NCBI RefSeq assembly: GCF_009915155.1
Contig: NZ_JAABLM010000010.1
Coordinates: forward strand, 56,260-120,259
Direction of reading: 5' to 3'
DNA: 64,000 nucleotides
DNA from: Flavobacterium ichthyis
GTDB taxonomy: Bacteria; Bacteroidota; Bacteroidia; Flavobacteriales; Flavobacteriaceae
Positions within the stretch are counted from its first letter, which is position 1. Every line of letters starts with the position of its first letter. The notes beneath the pieces are model-generated. The model did not search any database. It worked only from the letters and a program-made list of their open reading frames with translations, and was not told where the DNA came from. Position numbers and translations under genes: made by a program. Shown piece by piece: positions 15,641-24,387 of this stretch.

Positions 15641-16057
15641 AAATAATCTTCAAATTTTTTTTCAGAAGCCTCCCGAAATTTCGGGACCAGGCATTTTTTT
15701 CATCATTTTCCTGCTTTTGCCATTATCTCACTTCTCCTTTGAAGTCGTGAGGACACTAGTTCTCCCGAAGCTTCGGGAAGTGCTATGTTTCATCATTAGG
15801 CTTCTTTTAAACTTTTGGCAAAACCTAAAAAACAGACTTTGCACTTTAGCCCACAAAATTATTAGTATCATCTTTACAAAAATAACGCTACAAGTGCTAA
15901 TTGTGTCGCTCTCGGATATTTTGATAATTTTGGCAATTCTAAATTAGAAAAAGGCTACATTTGCAATGAAATCAGGCATTTTTAACCGTTTTAGTTTAGA
16001 ACTATTCTAAATAAAACTTAAATCGAAAATAAAATTACCGACAAAAAAAATACCGCT
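15641..16057. other. Divergent intergenic region hemA / AraC regulator, with repeats
   Basis: A 417-nt region. Near hemA it holds two perfect palindromes, TCCCGAAATTTCGGGA (15671-15686) and TCCCGAAGCTTCGGGA (15763-15778), bracketed by AGAAGCCT (15664) and its inverse AGGCTTCT (15798). The right half carries the promoter of the AraC-family gene and possible minus-strand -7 elements for hemA, TATTTTTG (complement of 15877-15884) and TAATTTTG (complement of 15854-15861). An open frame at 15717-15947 is not convincing as a gene. Confidence 0.6.
15930..15963 (+). promoter_or_regulatory. Flavobacterial promoter of the AraC-family gene
   Basis: TTG at 15930-15932, a 23-bp spacer and TACATTTG at 15956-15963 match TTG-N17-23-TAnnTTTG. 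Transcription would start about 15970, giving a leader of roughly 88 nt. Confidence 0.6.
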
Positions 16058-16936
16058 ATGAGTTCACCGGAAGAAATTAAAATTGAGGACGACTTTATTA
16101 TCATCAGGTTTCAAAACGATTCGGACGCTGTTTCACATTTTGAACGAGATGTTAACAAAGAATTAATACAGTTTCATTTTGGCATAAAAGGGCGGGCCAA
16201 ATTTATTTTTAATCAAGGTCATTATGCTTTAGATTTGCGGGAAGATTTGTCGCTTTTTCTATACAATCCACAAAAAGAATTGCCTGTTCATCTCGAAATT
16301 GCACCCCATTCTTGGATTGTTTCGGTATTAATTTCTATCAAAAAATTTCATGCTTTATTTTCTACCGAAGCCGATTACATCCCATTTTTAAGCGAAGAAA
16401 ATAAAGACAAAAAGTATTACAAAGACGAGCCCATTTCACCTTCGATGTCTATTGTATTGAACCAACTTTTCAATTTTAACCTAAATCCTTCAATTAAAAA
16501 TTTATATTTCAAAGGTAAAGCCTACGAATTGTTAAGCCTTTATTTCAACCGAAACGAAGATTCAAATGCCGAACAATGTCCGTTTTTAGTTGATGAAGAT
16601 AATGTTTTGAAAATAAAAAAAGCCAAAGAAATTGTCATCGCCAACATGTCAGAACCGCCGAGTTTGCAGGAATTGTCAGACCAGGTAGGCATCAATCTCA
16701 AAAAATTAAAAATGGGATTTAAACAGATTTATGGCGATAGCGTTTACAGTTTTTTATTCGACTACAAGATGGAATATGCAAGAAAATTATTGGATAGCGG
16801 TTCATATAATGTCAATGAGGTGGGACTAAAAATAGGGTACAGCACAGCAAGTCATTTTATAGCCGCGTTCAAGAAAAAATTTGGTACCACACCTAAAAAG
16901 TATTTAATGTCGATTAACTCTAATGCATCAATTTGA
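16058..16936 (+). CDS. AraC-family transcriptional regulator
   Basis: A 292-residue regulator. The C-terminal 100 residues are an AraC/XylS double helix-turn-helix: PPSLQELSDQVGINLKKLK is the first, and NVNEVGLKIGYSTASHFIAAFKKKFGTTPKKYL, in which G-Y-S and F-x-x-x-F-K-K are typical, is the second. The N-terminal 190 residues form the effector domain, which I cannot assign to a ligand. Divergent placement from hemA and direct placement before hemH suggest it controls heme or iron-related genes, but no operator can be shown. Its stop codon is followed at once by a heptamer array. Confidence 0.9.
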   Translation: MSSPEEIKIEDDFIIIRFQNDSDAVSHFERDVNKELIQFHFGIKGRAKFIFNQGHYALDLREDLSLFLYNPQKELPVHLEIAPHSWIVSVLISIKKFHALFSTEADYIPFLSEENKDKKYYKDEPISPSMSIVLNQLFNFNLNPSIKNLYFKGKAYELLSLYFNRNEDSNAEQCPFLVDEDNVLKIKKAKEIVIANMSEPPSLQELSDQVGINLKKLKMGFKQIYGDSVYSFLFDYKMEYARKLLDSGSYNVNEVGLKIGYSTASHFIAAFKKKFGTTPKKYLMSINSNASI

Positions 16937-17073
16937 GAATTTGGAAATTTGAAAATGGTTCGTTCCTGATCAATTCCTTCTCTGCTAAATAAAATTCAAA
17001 TAGTTAAATATAATAAATTGTGATTTTGAACTTTTTGCTTTTTCCAAATCTTCAAATTCTCATTTTTCAAATC
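16937..17073. repeat. Inverted heptamer arrays between the AraC gene and hemH
   Basis: The left arm starts on the base after the AraC stop: GAATTTG, GAAATTT, GAAAATG, then GTTCGTT. The right arm, read as its complement from 17073 backwards, gives GATTTGA, AAAATGA, GAATTTG, AAGATTT and GGAAAAA, and ends 8 nt before the hemH ATG. About 75 nt of unrelated AT-rich sequence separates the arms. Confidence 0.7.
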
Positions 17074-17080
17074 AACACAA

Positions 17081-18139
17081 ATGAAAGGCGTATTATTAGT
17101 AAATCTGGGTTCTCCGAAAAGTCCCAATCCAAAAGATGTAAAACCGTATTTAGACGAATTTTTAATGGACAAATATGTGATAGACGTTCCGTATTTGTTA
17201 CGTGCGTTATTAGTTCGTGGTATTATTTTAAGAAAACGTCCGGAAGAATCCGCTCATGCTTATCAAAAAATTTGGTGGGAAGAAGGTTCTCCCTTAATGG
17301 TTTTGTCCGAAAGAATGCACAAAAAAGTTCAGGCAAAAACGGATATTCCGGTAGCGTTGGCCATGCGTTACGGTGAAATGACCATTGAAAAAGGTTTGCA
17401 AGAATTGCACAACCAAGGCGTTACAGAAGTTTTGCTTTTTCCGTTGTATCCACAATATGCAATGGCATCTACATTGACAATTCTGGTTTTGGCCGAAAAA
17501 ATCCGCAAAGAGAAATTTCCACATATGACATTTACAGATGTTCCAGCGTTTTATAACAAACCGGATTATATCAAAAACCTTTCGGATTTAATCCAAAAAA
17601 GTTTGGAAGGATATGAGTATGACCAACTGGTTTTTTCCTATCACGGAATTCCAGAACGCCATATCAGAAAAACGGATGTAACAAAATCTCATTGTAAAAT
17701 TAATGGTTCATGTTGCAACACGCCTTCTGCGGCACACGCTTTTTGCTACCGTCATCAATGTTACGAAACCACACGTTTAGTAGTAGAACAATTAGGAATT
17801 CCGAAAGAAAAATATACCCAAACTTTCCAATCCAGGTTAGCAGGCGACAAATGGCTCGAACCTTATACTGATGTTGAAATCGACAAAATGCCTTCTAAAG
17901 GAATCAAAAAAATTGCGGTGGTAACGCCAGCTTTTGTAACTGATTGTTTAGAAACTTTGGAAGAAATAGCTATGCGTGCTAAAGAAGACTTTGAAGCCAA
18001 TGGAGGCGAAGAATTTTTAGCAATTCCATGTTTAAATGATGATGATAATTGGGTGGAAACAGTTGTGAATTGGATTGAAGAATGGAAATGCCCCCTAACC
18101 CCCAAAGGGGGAATTCAGGAAAACGCTAAGTTAAATTAA
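17081..18139 (+). CDS. hemH: Ferrochelatase
   Basis: Inserts Fe2+ into protoporphyrin IX, the last step of heme synthesis. 352 residues. Visible signatures are GVLLVNLGSPKSP at the start, FSYHGIPERHIRKTD with the metal-binding His, and the Cys-rich CCNTPSAAHAFCYRHQC segment. SRLAGDKWLEPYTD is also typical. The C-terminus, CPLTPKGGIQENAKLN, is encoded by a GC palindrome (18089-18115) and extends past the usual end near WIEEW. The MATE gene begins 2 nt after the stop, so hemH, MATE and hemJ form one operon. Confidence 0.96.
   Translation: MKGVLLVNLGSPKSPNPKDVKPYLDEFLMDKYVIDVPYLLRALLVRGIILRKRPEESAHAYQKIWWEEGSPLMVLSERMHKKVQAKTDIPVALAMRYGEMTIEKGLQELHNQGVTEVLLFPLYPQYAMASTLTILVLAEKIRKEKFPHMTFTDVPAFYNKPDYIKNLSDLIQKSLEGYEYDQLVFSYHGIPERHIRKTDVTKSHCKINGSCCNTPSAAHAFCYRHQCYETTRLVVEQLGIPKEKYTQTFQSRLAGDKWLEPYTDVEIDKMPSKGIKKIAVVTPAFVTDCLETLEEIAMRAKEDFEANGGEEFLAIPCLNDDDNWVETVVNWIEEWKCPLTPKGGIQENAKLN
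18089..18115. repeat. GC-rich palindrome at the 3' end of hemH
   Basis: CCCCC (18099-18103) and GGGGG (18107-18111) pair around AAA, with the TGCCCCCTAAC flank. It is translated as CPLTPKGGI, the same reading as in HemA. Confidence 0.85.
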
Positions 18140-18141
18140 AT

Positions 18142-19482
18142 ATGGCGGTTTCTTCGGAAGAATTAGGAAAAAAAGACATCAGAAAACTGCTGATTACGCA
18201 AGCCATTCCGTCCTCAATTGGGATTTTGTTTATGTCGGTAAATATCTTAGTTGACACGATTTTTGTAGGTCAATGGGTGGGTTCGTTGGCAATTGCAGCA
18301 GTTTCGGTGGTGTTGCCTTTTACTTTTTTAATTTCTTCTTTGGGAATGGCAATTGGCGTTGGCGGAGGTTCAGTGCTTTCTCGGGCTTTAGGTTCAGGTA
18401 ACAAAGAAAAAGCTGATATTGTTTTTGCGAACCAAATCATGATGACTTTTATCTTGGCATCCGTGTTCGTGTTGTTAGGATTATTTTTCGAAGAAGAAAC
18501 GCTTTTGATTTTTGGTGCGAACGGAAACATTATGAAACCCGCCAAAGAATTTTTTCTTTCGGTTTTGCTAGGTGTTCCGCTCTTGGCACTTTGTATGATG
18601 GGAAATAACGTGATTAGAGCTGAAGGAAAACCTACTTTTGCCATGATAAGCATGATCATTCCAGCGTTTGTCAATATTATACTGGATGTAGTTTTTATCA
18701 AAATTTTAGACCTCGGAATTACCGGAGCTGCTTATGCCACGTTTGTCTCTTACTTGAGCAGCTTTTTATTTGTATTGTGGTTTTTTATCTTTAAAACCGA
18801 ATTAAAATTAGGTTGGCATCATTTTAAATTTCACAAAAAAATCGTAGCTGAAATTACCTCGTTGAGTTTTGTAACCTTTGCAAGACAAGGCGTTGTTAGT
18901 ATTTTGTCGATTATATTAAATCATACCTTATATACTTTTGGTGGCGAACATTCGGTAACTGTTTACGGAATTATTAGTAGGATGTTGATGTTTGCTCTAT
19001 TTCCTGTTTTGGGAATTACTCAGGCATTTTTACCGATTGCGGGTTATAATTATGGAGCCGATAATTACCACAGAGTCAAACAAAGTATTCGGATTTCCAT
19101 ACAATATGCGGCGGTTTTGGCAATTGCAATTTTTGTGGTAATTTTAATTTTTTCAAAATCTATTGTGACGGTTTTTACTACTGATCAATTGGTGATTGAT
19201 GAAACGCCAAATGCTTTGCGATGGGTTTTTGCGGCATCGCCAATTATCGCAATTCAGTTAATTGGAGCCGCTTATTTTCAAGCGGCCGGAAAAGCTAAAA
19301 AAGCGTTATTGCTTACTCTGACGAAACAAGGTTTTTTCTTGATTCCGCTGGTGTTAATTTTACCACATTTCTTCGGGATTTTCGGGGTTTGGATTGCGTT
19401 TCCCATTGCCGATATTTTGTCAACCATTATCACCGGAATTTATTTGAAAAAAGAAATGAACGAACATTTAATTGAAGAATGA
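18142..19482 (+). CDS. MATE-family efflux transporter
   Basis: A 446-residue membrane protein with about 12 hydrophobic segments in two similar halves, the MATE arrangement. Family features are GSLAIAAVSVVLPF, GVGGGSVLSRALGSG in the first half and GITQAFLPIAGYNYGA in the second. These antiporters export drugs or metabolites using Na+ or H+. Lying between hemH and hemJ with a 2-nt gap on one side and a 4-nt ATGA overlap on the other, it could export porphyrin intermediates; that link is inference from position only. Confidence 0.92.
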   Translation: MAVSSEELGKKDIRKLLITQAIPSSIGILFMSVNILVDTIFVGQWVGSLAIAAVSVVLPFTFLISSLGMAIGVGGGSVLSRALGSGNKEKADIVFANQIMMTFILASVFVLLGLFFEEETLLIFGANGNIMKPAKEFFLSVLLGVPLLALCMMGNNVIRAEGKPTFAMISMIIPAFVNIILDVVFIKILDLGITGAAYATFVSYLSSFLFVLWFFIFKTELKLGWHHFKFHKKIVAEITSLSFVTFARQGVVSILSIILNHTLYTFGGEHSVTVYGIISRMLMFALFPVLGITQAFLPIAGYNYGADNYHRVKQSIRISIQYAAVLAIAIFVVILIFSKSIVTVFTTDQLVIDETPNALRWVFAASPIIAIQLIGAAYFQAAGKAKKALLLTLTKQGFFLIPLVLILPHFFGIFGVWIAFPIADILSTIITGIYLKKEMNEHLIEE

Positions 19483-20024
19483 TAGACTATTACAACTATA
19501 TCAAATCACTACATCTTATTTTTGTAATCACTTGGTTTGCAGGGCTTTTTTACATTGTTCGATTGTTTGTTTACCAGATTGAAGCCAATGAAAAACCTTC
19601 GCCTGAAAAAGAAATTTTACAGAAGCAGTATAAACTCATGAGTTACCGTTTGTGGTACATTATCACTTGGCCGTCGGCGGTTTTAGCCATTATTTTTGCC
19701 ATTGTACTTTTAATTTTAATGCCAGGATGGTTGGAACAATCATGGATGCATGTCAAACTTGGCTTTGTTTTTGCCCTCATTTTGTACCAATTAAAATGCC
19801 ATCAAATATTTAGGCAATTGCAAAATGATGAGGTAAAACATTCGGCTAATTTTATGCGTTTGTGGAACGAAGGTGCAACCATCATACTTTTTGCAGTGGT
19901 TTTTTTGGTAATTTTGAAAAATGCCTTCAACTGGATTTTTGGTGTTGTCGGTATTATTTTATTTTCAATATTACTAATGTTAGGTTTTAAATTTTACAAA
20001 AAAATTAGAGAAAAAAACCGTTAG
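19479..20024 (+). CDS. hemJ: Protoporphyrinogen oxidase HemJ
   Basis: Oxidises protoporphyrinogen IX to protoporphyrin IX in the membrane. 181 residues with four or five hydrophobic segments. The start YYNYIKSLHLIFVITWFAGLFYI holds the conserved His, and RLWYIITWPSAVLA and WLEQSWMHVKLGFV are other HemJ blocks. No HemG or HemY gene is in the window, so HemJ fills the step between HemF and HemH. Its ATG overlaps the MATE stop (ATGA), and the sensor kinase gene begins 2 nt after its own stop. Confidence 0.93.
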   Translation: MIDYYNYIKSLHLIFVITWFAGLFYIVRLFVYQIEANEKPSPEKEILQKQYKLMSYRLWYIITWPSAVLAIIFAIVLLILMPGWLEQSWMHVKLGFVFALILYQLKCHQIFRQLQNDEVKHSANFMRLWNEGATIILFAVVFLVILKNAFNWIFGVVGIILFSILLMLGFKFYKKIREKNR

Positions 20025-20026
20025 CA

Positions 20027-21499
20027 ATGCTCAAACCCATTAAAATCAAACGATTGTCACTTCGGGTACGGATATTTTTATCCATGATTTTTCTCACCCT
20101 AATTTCATCTGTTTTAATGGCTTCGCTTTCGATTTATCAGTTTAAAGAAGCGGCAAAAGAATACCATGAAGAACGGCTCGAACGGCGGGAAACTGCTATC
20201 AAAGAACACATTAATTATGTGTTGAATACCACGACTTATCCGCTTACTTCAGAAAATTTGCCACTCATTTTTAAAGATAAAATTTACGAATTAGCTGATA
20301 TTCACAGTCTTCCGATTAATTTGTATAGCCTTGACGGTAAGCTGTTAAAATCGTCGAAAGCTTCTTTTACGGTTGATACCATTTTACCTCCCGTTCCGGA
20401 TTATATTTTGAAATTAGTAAAATCTTCGATGGATAAAAGGTATGTGGATGTGCAAAGTATTGACGGCGTAAAGTTTCGATCTTCGTATGCACAAATTAAA
20501 GATACAAAGTTTAAACCGCTCGGAATTTTAAACCTTCCTTACATTCCAGACGATGGTTTTTATGAACGAGAATTGCGAAATTTCCTCATTCGGCTTGGGC
20601 AAGTTTACGGGATTATGTTGGTCGTGGCATTCGTTTTGGCGTATTTTTTATCGAGTTACATTACGCAATTTTTAAAGTCAATTACCGATAAAATTACCGA
20701 AACGCGTTTCAACCAAAAAAACGAAAAAATCAATCTGGAGGATAGCTCCAGAGAAATTGCGCTTTTGGTCCATGCTTATAATGCGATGGTGGATGAATTG
20801 GAAGAAAGTGCTTCGAAATTGGCGCAAAGCGAACGGGAACAAGCGTGGCGCGAAATGGCGAAACAAGTAGCTCATGAAATTAAAAATCCGTTGACCCCGA
20901 TGCGTTTGACCGTGCAAAGTTTCCAACGAAAATTTAACGCCAACGATCCAGAAATTCAACAGAAAATGGCGGATTATTCCAATACCTTGATTCAACAAAT
21001 TGACACGATGAGTTCCGTAGCTTCGGCGTTTTCTAACTTTGCCTCCATGCCAGCCCAACAAAATGAAACCCTCAATGTGGTGAATGTGGTGCAGCTTACT
21101 TTGGATATTTTTAATGAAGATTATATTCAATTTAAAAGTGAAGAAGACGAAATTATTACGGTGATGGATCGAACCCAATTGATTCGTGTGGTGACGAATT
21201 TGGTGAAAAATGCCATTCAGGCGATTCCCGAGAATCAAGTGGAAAAATCAGTCGAAGTTTTGGTTAAGAAAGAAGAAAATCAGGTTTTGATTAGTGTGAA
21301 AGACAATGGAACCGGCATTGAAGGCGATCATCTTGATAGAATTTTTGAGCCAAAATTTACCACCAAAAATTCCGGAATGGGACTTGGTTTAGGAATCATT
21401 AAAAATATTATAGAAAACTACAACGGAACAATTACCTTTGAAACTGCTGCTGGAAAAGGCACTGTTTTTTGTGTTTTTCTTCCGATAATAAAAATGTAA
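20027..21499 (+). CDS. NtrY-like sensor histidine kinase
   Basis: A 490-residue membrane kinase. A first membrane segment is at about 15-35 and a second at about 192-212; between them is a periplasmic sensor domain of about 155 residues. A HAMP-like linker follows, then the H-box VAHEIKNPLTPMRLT, the N-box NLVKNAIQAI, DNGTGI and GLGLGI. The H-box with KNPLTP is the NtrY type. No response regulator gene is adjacent, so the partner is elsewhere. It is translationally close to hemJ (2-nt gap), which may tie its expression to heme genes, though the signal sensed is unknown. Confidence 0.93.
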   Translation: MLKPIKIKRLSLRVRIFLSMIFLTLISSVLMASLSIYQFKEAAKEYHEERLERRETAIKEHINYVLNTTTYPLTSENLPLIFKDKIYELADIHSLPINLYSLDGKLLKSSKASFTVDTILPPVPDYILKLVKSSMDKRYVDVQSIDGVKFRSSYAQIKDTKFKPLGILNLPYIPDDGFYERELRNFLIRLGQVYGIMLVVAFVLAYFLSSYITQFLKSITDKITETRFNQKNEKINLEDSSREIALLVHAYNAMVDELEESASKLAQSEREQAWREMAKQVAHEIKNPLTPMRLTVQSFQRKFNANDPEIQQKMADYSNTLIQQIDTMSSVASAFSNFASMPAQQNETLNVVNVVQLTLDIFNEDYIQFKSEEDEIITVMDRTQLIRVVTNLVKNAIQAIPENQVEKSVEVLVKKEENQVLISVKDNGTGIEGDHLDRIFEPKFTTKNSGMGLGLGIIKNIIENYNGTITFETAAGKGTVFCVFLPIIKM

Positions 21500-21509
21500 A
21501 AATTTCAAT

Positions 21510-22295
21510 ATGATGAATTACGACAATATTTTAATCCATTCGGAAAATGGAATTGCAACGCTAACGATTAATCGTCCGGAAAAGTTGAATGCTTTGAATA
21601 AAGCGACGATTGCTGAACTACACAATGCGTTTGAAACTTTGGAACAACAAGCGGAAATTCGTGCGATTATTTTAACCGGAAGCGGCGAAAAAGCCTTTGT
21701 GGCTGGAGCAGACATTTCAGAATTTGCCAGTTTTTCTGTTGCCGAAGGCGAAATGCTTGCCGCACAAGGTCAGGAACAATTGTTTGATTTTGTAGAAAAT
21801 TTAAAAAAGCCTGTAATTGCTGCTGTTAACGGTTTTGCGCTTGGCGGCGGATTAGAGTTGGCGATGGCTTGCCATTTCCGTATTGCTTCAGACAATGCTA
21901 AAATGGGTCTGCCAGAAGTTTCGCTTGGCGTAATTCCGGGTTATGGAGGAACACAACGTTTGCCACAATTAATTGGCAAAGGCAAAGCGATGGAATTGAT
22001 CATGACGGCAGGAATGCTAACTGCTGAAGAAGCGAAAACCTGCGGATTGGTAAATTATGTCGTGCCACAAAGCGAACTTTTGGATTTGGCAAAAAACATT
22101 GCCGTAAAAATTTTACGCAATTCACCAATGGCAATCAGCAAAGCCATTGAAGCGGTAAATGCCAATTTTAAACACGACGTAGATGGTTTTAGAGCCGAAA
22201 TTAAAGCCTTTGGCGAATGTTTTGGAACCGAAGATTTTAAAGAAGGAACGACTGCATTTTTGGAGAAGCGGAAACCAACTTTTTTAGGAAAATAA
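21510..22295 (+). CDS. Enoyl-CoA hydratase/isomerase (crotonase)
   Basis: A 261-residue crotonase. The oxyanion-hole segments are AFVAGADISEF and NGFALGGGLELAMACHFRIA. Both catalytic Glu residues of true hydratases appear to be present, one in GGGLELAMA and one in LPEVSLGVIPGYGGTQRL. The enzyme would hydrate short-chain enoyl-CoA (butyryl/crotonyl type) in fatty-acid or amino-acid breakdown. Two adjacent ATG codons (21510, 21513) give equally good starts. It follows the kinase gene by 10 nt and ends at a bidirectional terminator. Confidence 0.94.
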   Translation: MMNYDNILIHSENGIATLTINRPEKLNALNKATIAELHNAFETLEQQAEIRAIILTGSGEKAFVAGADISEFASFSVAEGEMLAAQGQEQLFDFVENLKKPVIAAVNGFALGGGLELAMACHFRIASDNAKMGLPEVSLGVIPGYGGTQRLPQLIGKGKAMELIMTAGMLTAEEAKTCGLVNYVVPQSELLDLAKNIAVKILRNSPMAISKAIEAVNANFKHDVDGFRAEIKAFGECFGTEDFKEGTTAFLEKRKPTFLGK

Positions 22296-22344
22296 ATGAA
22301 AACTGGAAGAAATCACGTTTTTTTGTTTCATTATTAATCAAAAA

Positions 22345-22376
22345 AAAACTCCGGAAAATTTCTGGAGTTTTTAGTT
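22345..22376. terminator. Bidirectional terminator, crotonase / DUF5689
   Basis: AACTCCGGAAA and TTTCTGGAGTT pair around a very short loop, with A-runs before and T-runs after. It serves the converging crotonase and lipoprotein genes. Confidence 0.8.
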
Positions 22377-22391
22377 TTTTGTGGTGGAAGA

Positions 22392-23762
22392 TTAGTTACC
22401 TCCGAATACTCTAATATTATCAATTTGATAAGTTGAAGTAATTCCTGTGGCAGAACCTCTGTAACGGAATGCGATGTAAACATTTCCATTGTAAGAAGAA
22501 AGATCAACAGGACCTGAACTTGTAAAATCTGTTGGATAAGATTGCGTTTGTGGTGCCATAATTGGATTTAATTGTGTCCAAGTTGCAGCGTTAATTGCAG
22601 CAGCTGTTCCAGCTCCACTATAATTTGTAGAAATGTGAACGGTTACTGCTTCGCCATTGGCAAAACCAATTTTAGAACCAAACATTAAAAACTCTCCTGT
22701 TGTAGCATCTAAATTAATCGCTGGAGTAATTAACCAAGTATCCATGTTGCTTTCTCCTGTTCCAAAAGCAGAAAGTTGTGCATATTTGTTTCCGCTGAAA
22801 ATTCTCGCTTCCCATCTTTCTGCTCCACCGTTAAGGGAAACATTAGACCATCCTGGTAAGTTAACAAATTGATTGTTTCCTGTTGCAGCAATGCTTTCGA
22901 AATCTTGGCTAAAAAAAGCTTCAATTCTTGGATCTCCCAATTGTACATCGTTTTCTGTTCTAATCATAAACTGAAAATCGTTGTTGAATTTGGTCATGAC
23001 ACCACGAATTTTTCCACTTCCGGTAGGTGTTTGGTTTTTTGCAAATTGTGCATATTCACTCACACGAACAATTAAAGTGTTTCCTTGAAGATCCGTAATG
23101 TTATGGTTTGTTGCACCACCAATGCTATTTAACGACGCATCGTAATACGTTTTTCCGTTAGATGCCGACGAAAATTGAACCTCATCTAATTCAATCAACA
23201 TGTTTAAGTATTGATTGCTTTTAGCTTCGGCAATAGTAAGATGTTTTACAATTTCATCTTCGTTTACTTTATCACAAGATCTGATGATTGTTTGCGGATA
23301 TTCTACTCTCGACATTCTTCCTACTGAATCATCATTTGGATTATCTGGAGTATTGTTGTTGTAAAGCGAACCGATGATAGTTGATGAATGTTGGTTTACA
23401 AAATACCTGTCTTTTAATTTGACATATACTTTTCTTCCTGGTTCATACTTTGTATATAAATTGTAATCATCTGCCGGCATGCTGAAACCTTTTGTACCAT
23501 CAACTGACATCAAAGTGATCGATTTGTAAAAATTTCCACCTTGGTCGCTTGAGGTAACATAAGCTTCAATTACATCATCAGCTGTATATTGCTGATAGGT
23601 AGCTGTAGCAGCACCTGTAATGTCCGAAACTTGTTTGGTTACGGCAAGAGTTTGGCATTTTCCTTCTAAATTAGGAACACCGTAGTCATCGTCATGAGAG
23701 CAATTGGTTAGCAACGCAACGGTTGCTAATGCGATGGCTCCTTTATAAAATATCTTCTTCAT
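22392..23762 (-). CDS. DUF5689 / choice-of-anchor J lipoprotein
   Basis: A 456-residue lipoprotein. The signal MKKIFYKGAIALATVALLTNC puts the lipidated Cys at 21, followed by the Asp-rich SHDDDYG that often marks surface export in Bacteroidota. Residues about 30-265 look like a DUF5689 domain, an OB-like domain common in this phylum. Residues about 285-456 form a jelly-roll choice-of-anchor J domain ending in YQIDNIRVFGG. The neighbouring 201-residue lipoprotein is a paralogue of this last domain. Cotranscribed with a TonB receptor and divergent from a nuclease-type enzyme, it probably binds a substrate at the cell surface. Confidence 0.88.
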   Translation of the reverse strand: MKKIFYKGAIALATVALLTNCSHDDDYGVPNLEGKCQTLAVTKQVSDITGAATATYQQYTADDVIEAYVTSSDQGGNFYKSITLMSVDGTKGFSMPADDYNLYTKYEPGRKVYVKLKDRYFVNQHSSTIIGSLYNNNTPDNPNDDSVGRMSRVEYPQTIIRSCDKVNEDEIVKHLTIAEAKSNQYLNMLIELDEVQFSSASNGKTYYDASLNSIGGATNHNITDLQGNTLIVRVSEYAQFAKNQTPTGSGKIRGVMTKFNNDFQFMIRTENDVQLGDPRIEAFFSQDFESIAATGNNQFVNLPGWSNVSLNGGAERWEARIFSGNKYAQLSAFGTGESNMDTWLITPAINLDATTGEFLMFGSKIGFANGEAVTVHISTNYSGAGTAAAINAATWTQLNPIMAPQTQSYPTDFTSSGPVDLSSYNGNVYIAFRYRGSATGITSTYQIDNIRVFGGN

Positions 23763-23772
23763 AATTTAATAA

Positions 23773-24378
23773 TTAATATACGATTACATTATCAATTTGA
23801 AAGCCTCCTGCAAGAGTTGTGCCGTTTCCGGTAGCTTTAAATCCGATAAAAATTTCGCCGTTATAATTTGATAGGTCAATTGTTCCTGAATTTACATATT
23901 CGTACCAATCGTTGTCCATATCTGCAAAATTAGCCGTAAGAGGTTGCCAGTTTGCAGTTGTGGCGTTGGTTCCGTCATAATCTGTAGAAACAAACACCTC
24001 TATCGTGTTACTTGCTGATTCAAGGTGATGTTGAGCCGACTGAAAAGTTAGCTTTTTTTCGCCACCTTCTAAATTAATTGCTGGCGTAATTAACCAAGCA
24101 ATGTTTGAGGGTTGTCCGGAATTAAAAGATGAAAATTCGGCATAGCCTGCGTTGTCATCGGTAAAAACTCTTTCTCTCCAAACTACGGTTCCGGCTTCGG
24201 CAACAGTGGACCAGCCTTCTGTATTCAATGGCGTTTCATAGTTTGTATTATCATTGAAATCCTCGAAAAACAAAGCGGATTTTACCGGTGGGATGTCAAA
24301 ATCATCTTCGCTAACACAAGAAATTCCTGAAGTTGCGAGTAATGTTATTAGTGAAAATTTTAAAAAAATATTTTTCAT
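23773..24378 (-). CDS. Choice-of-anchor J lipoprotein
   Basis: A 201-residue lipoprotein. The ATG at 24378 gives MKNIFLKFSLITLLATSGISC with lipidated Cys at 21, followed by VSEDDFDI; the codon further upstream (TTG) is not needed. The body is a single choice-of-anchor J jelly roll with FFEDFNDNTNYETP, WLITPAINLEG and a final GFQIDNVIVY. It matches the C-terminal domain of the next gene closely in layout, which points to duplication within the operon. It starts 9 nt after the TonB receptor gene ends and presumably works with it at the outer membrane. Confidence 0.85.
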   Translation of the reverse strand: MKNIFLKFSLITLLATSGISCVSEDDFDIPPVKSALFFEDFNDNTNYETPLNTEGWSTVAEAGTVVWRERVFTDDNAGYAEFSSFNSGQPSNIAWLITPAINLEGGEKKLTFQSAQHHLESASNTIEVFVSTDYDGTNATTANWQPLTANFADMDNDWYEYVNSGTIDLSNYNGEIFIGFKATGNGTTLAGGFQIDNVIVY

Positions 24379-24387
24379 AATCAATTT

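Noticed and set aside
15717..15947. A 76-residue open frame between hemA and the AraC gene
   Set aside because: It includes a repeat palindrome (15763-15778) and the regulatory region. It is hydrophobic by composition and has no known match in my memory.
20678..21238. A 186-residue open frame opposite the histidine kinase
   Set aside because: Antisense shadow of the kinase core, rich in His and Arg, with no recognisable domain.
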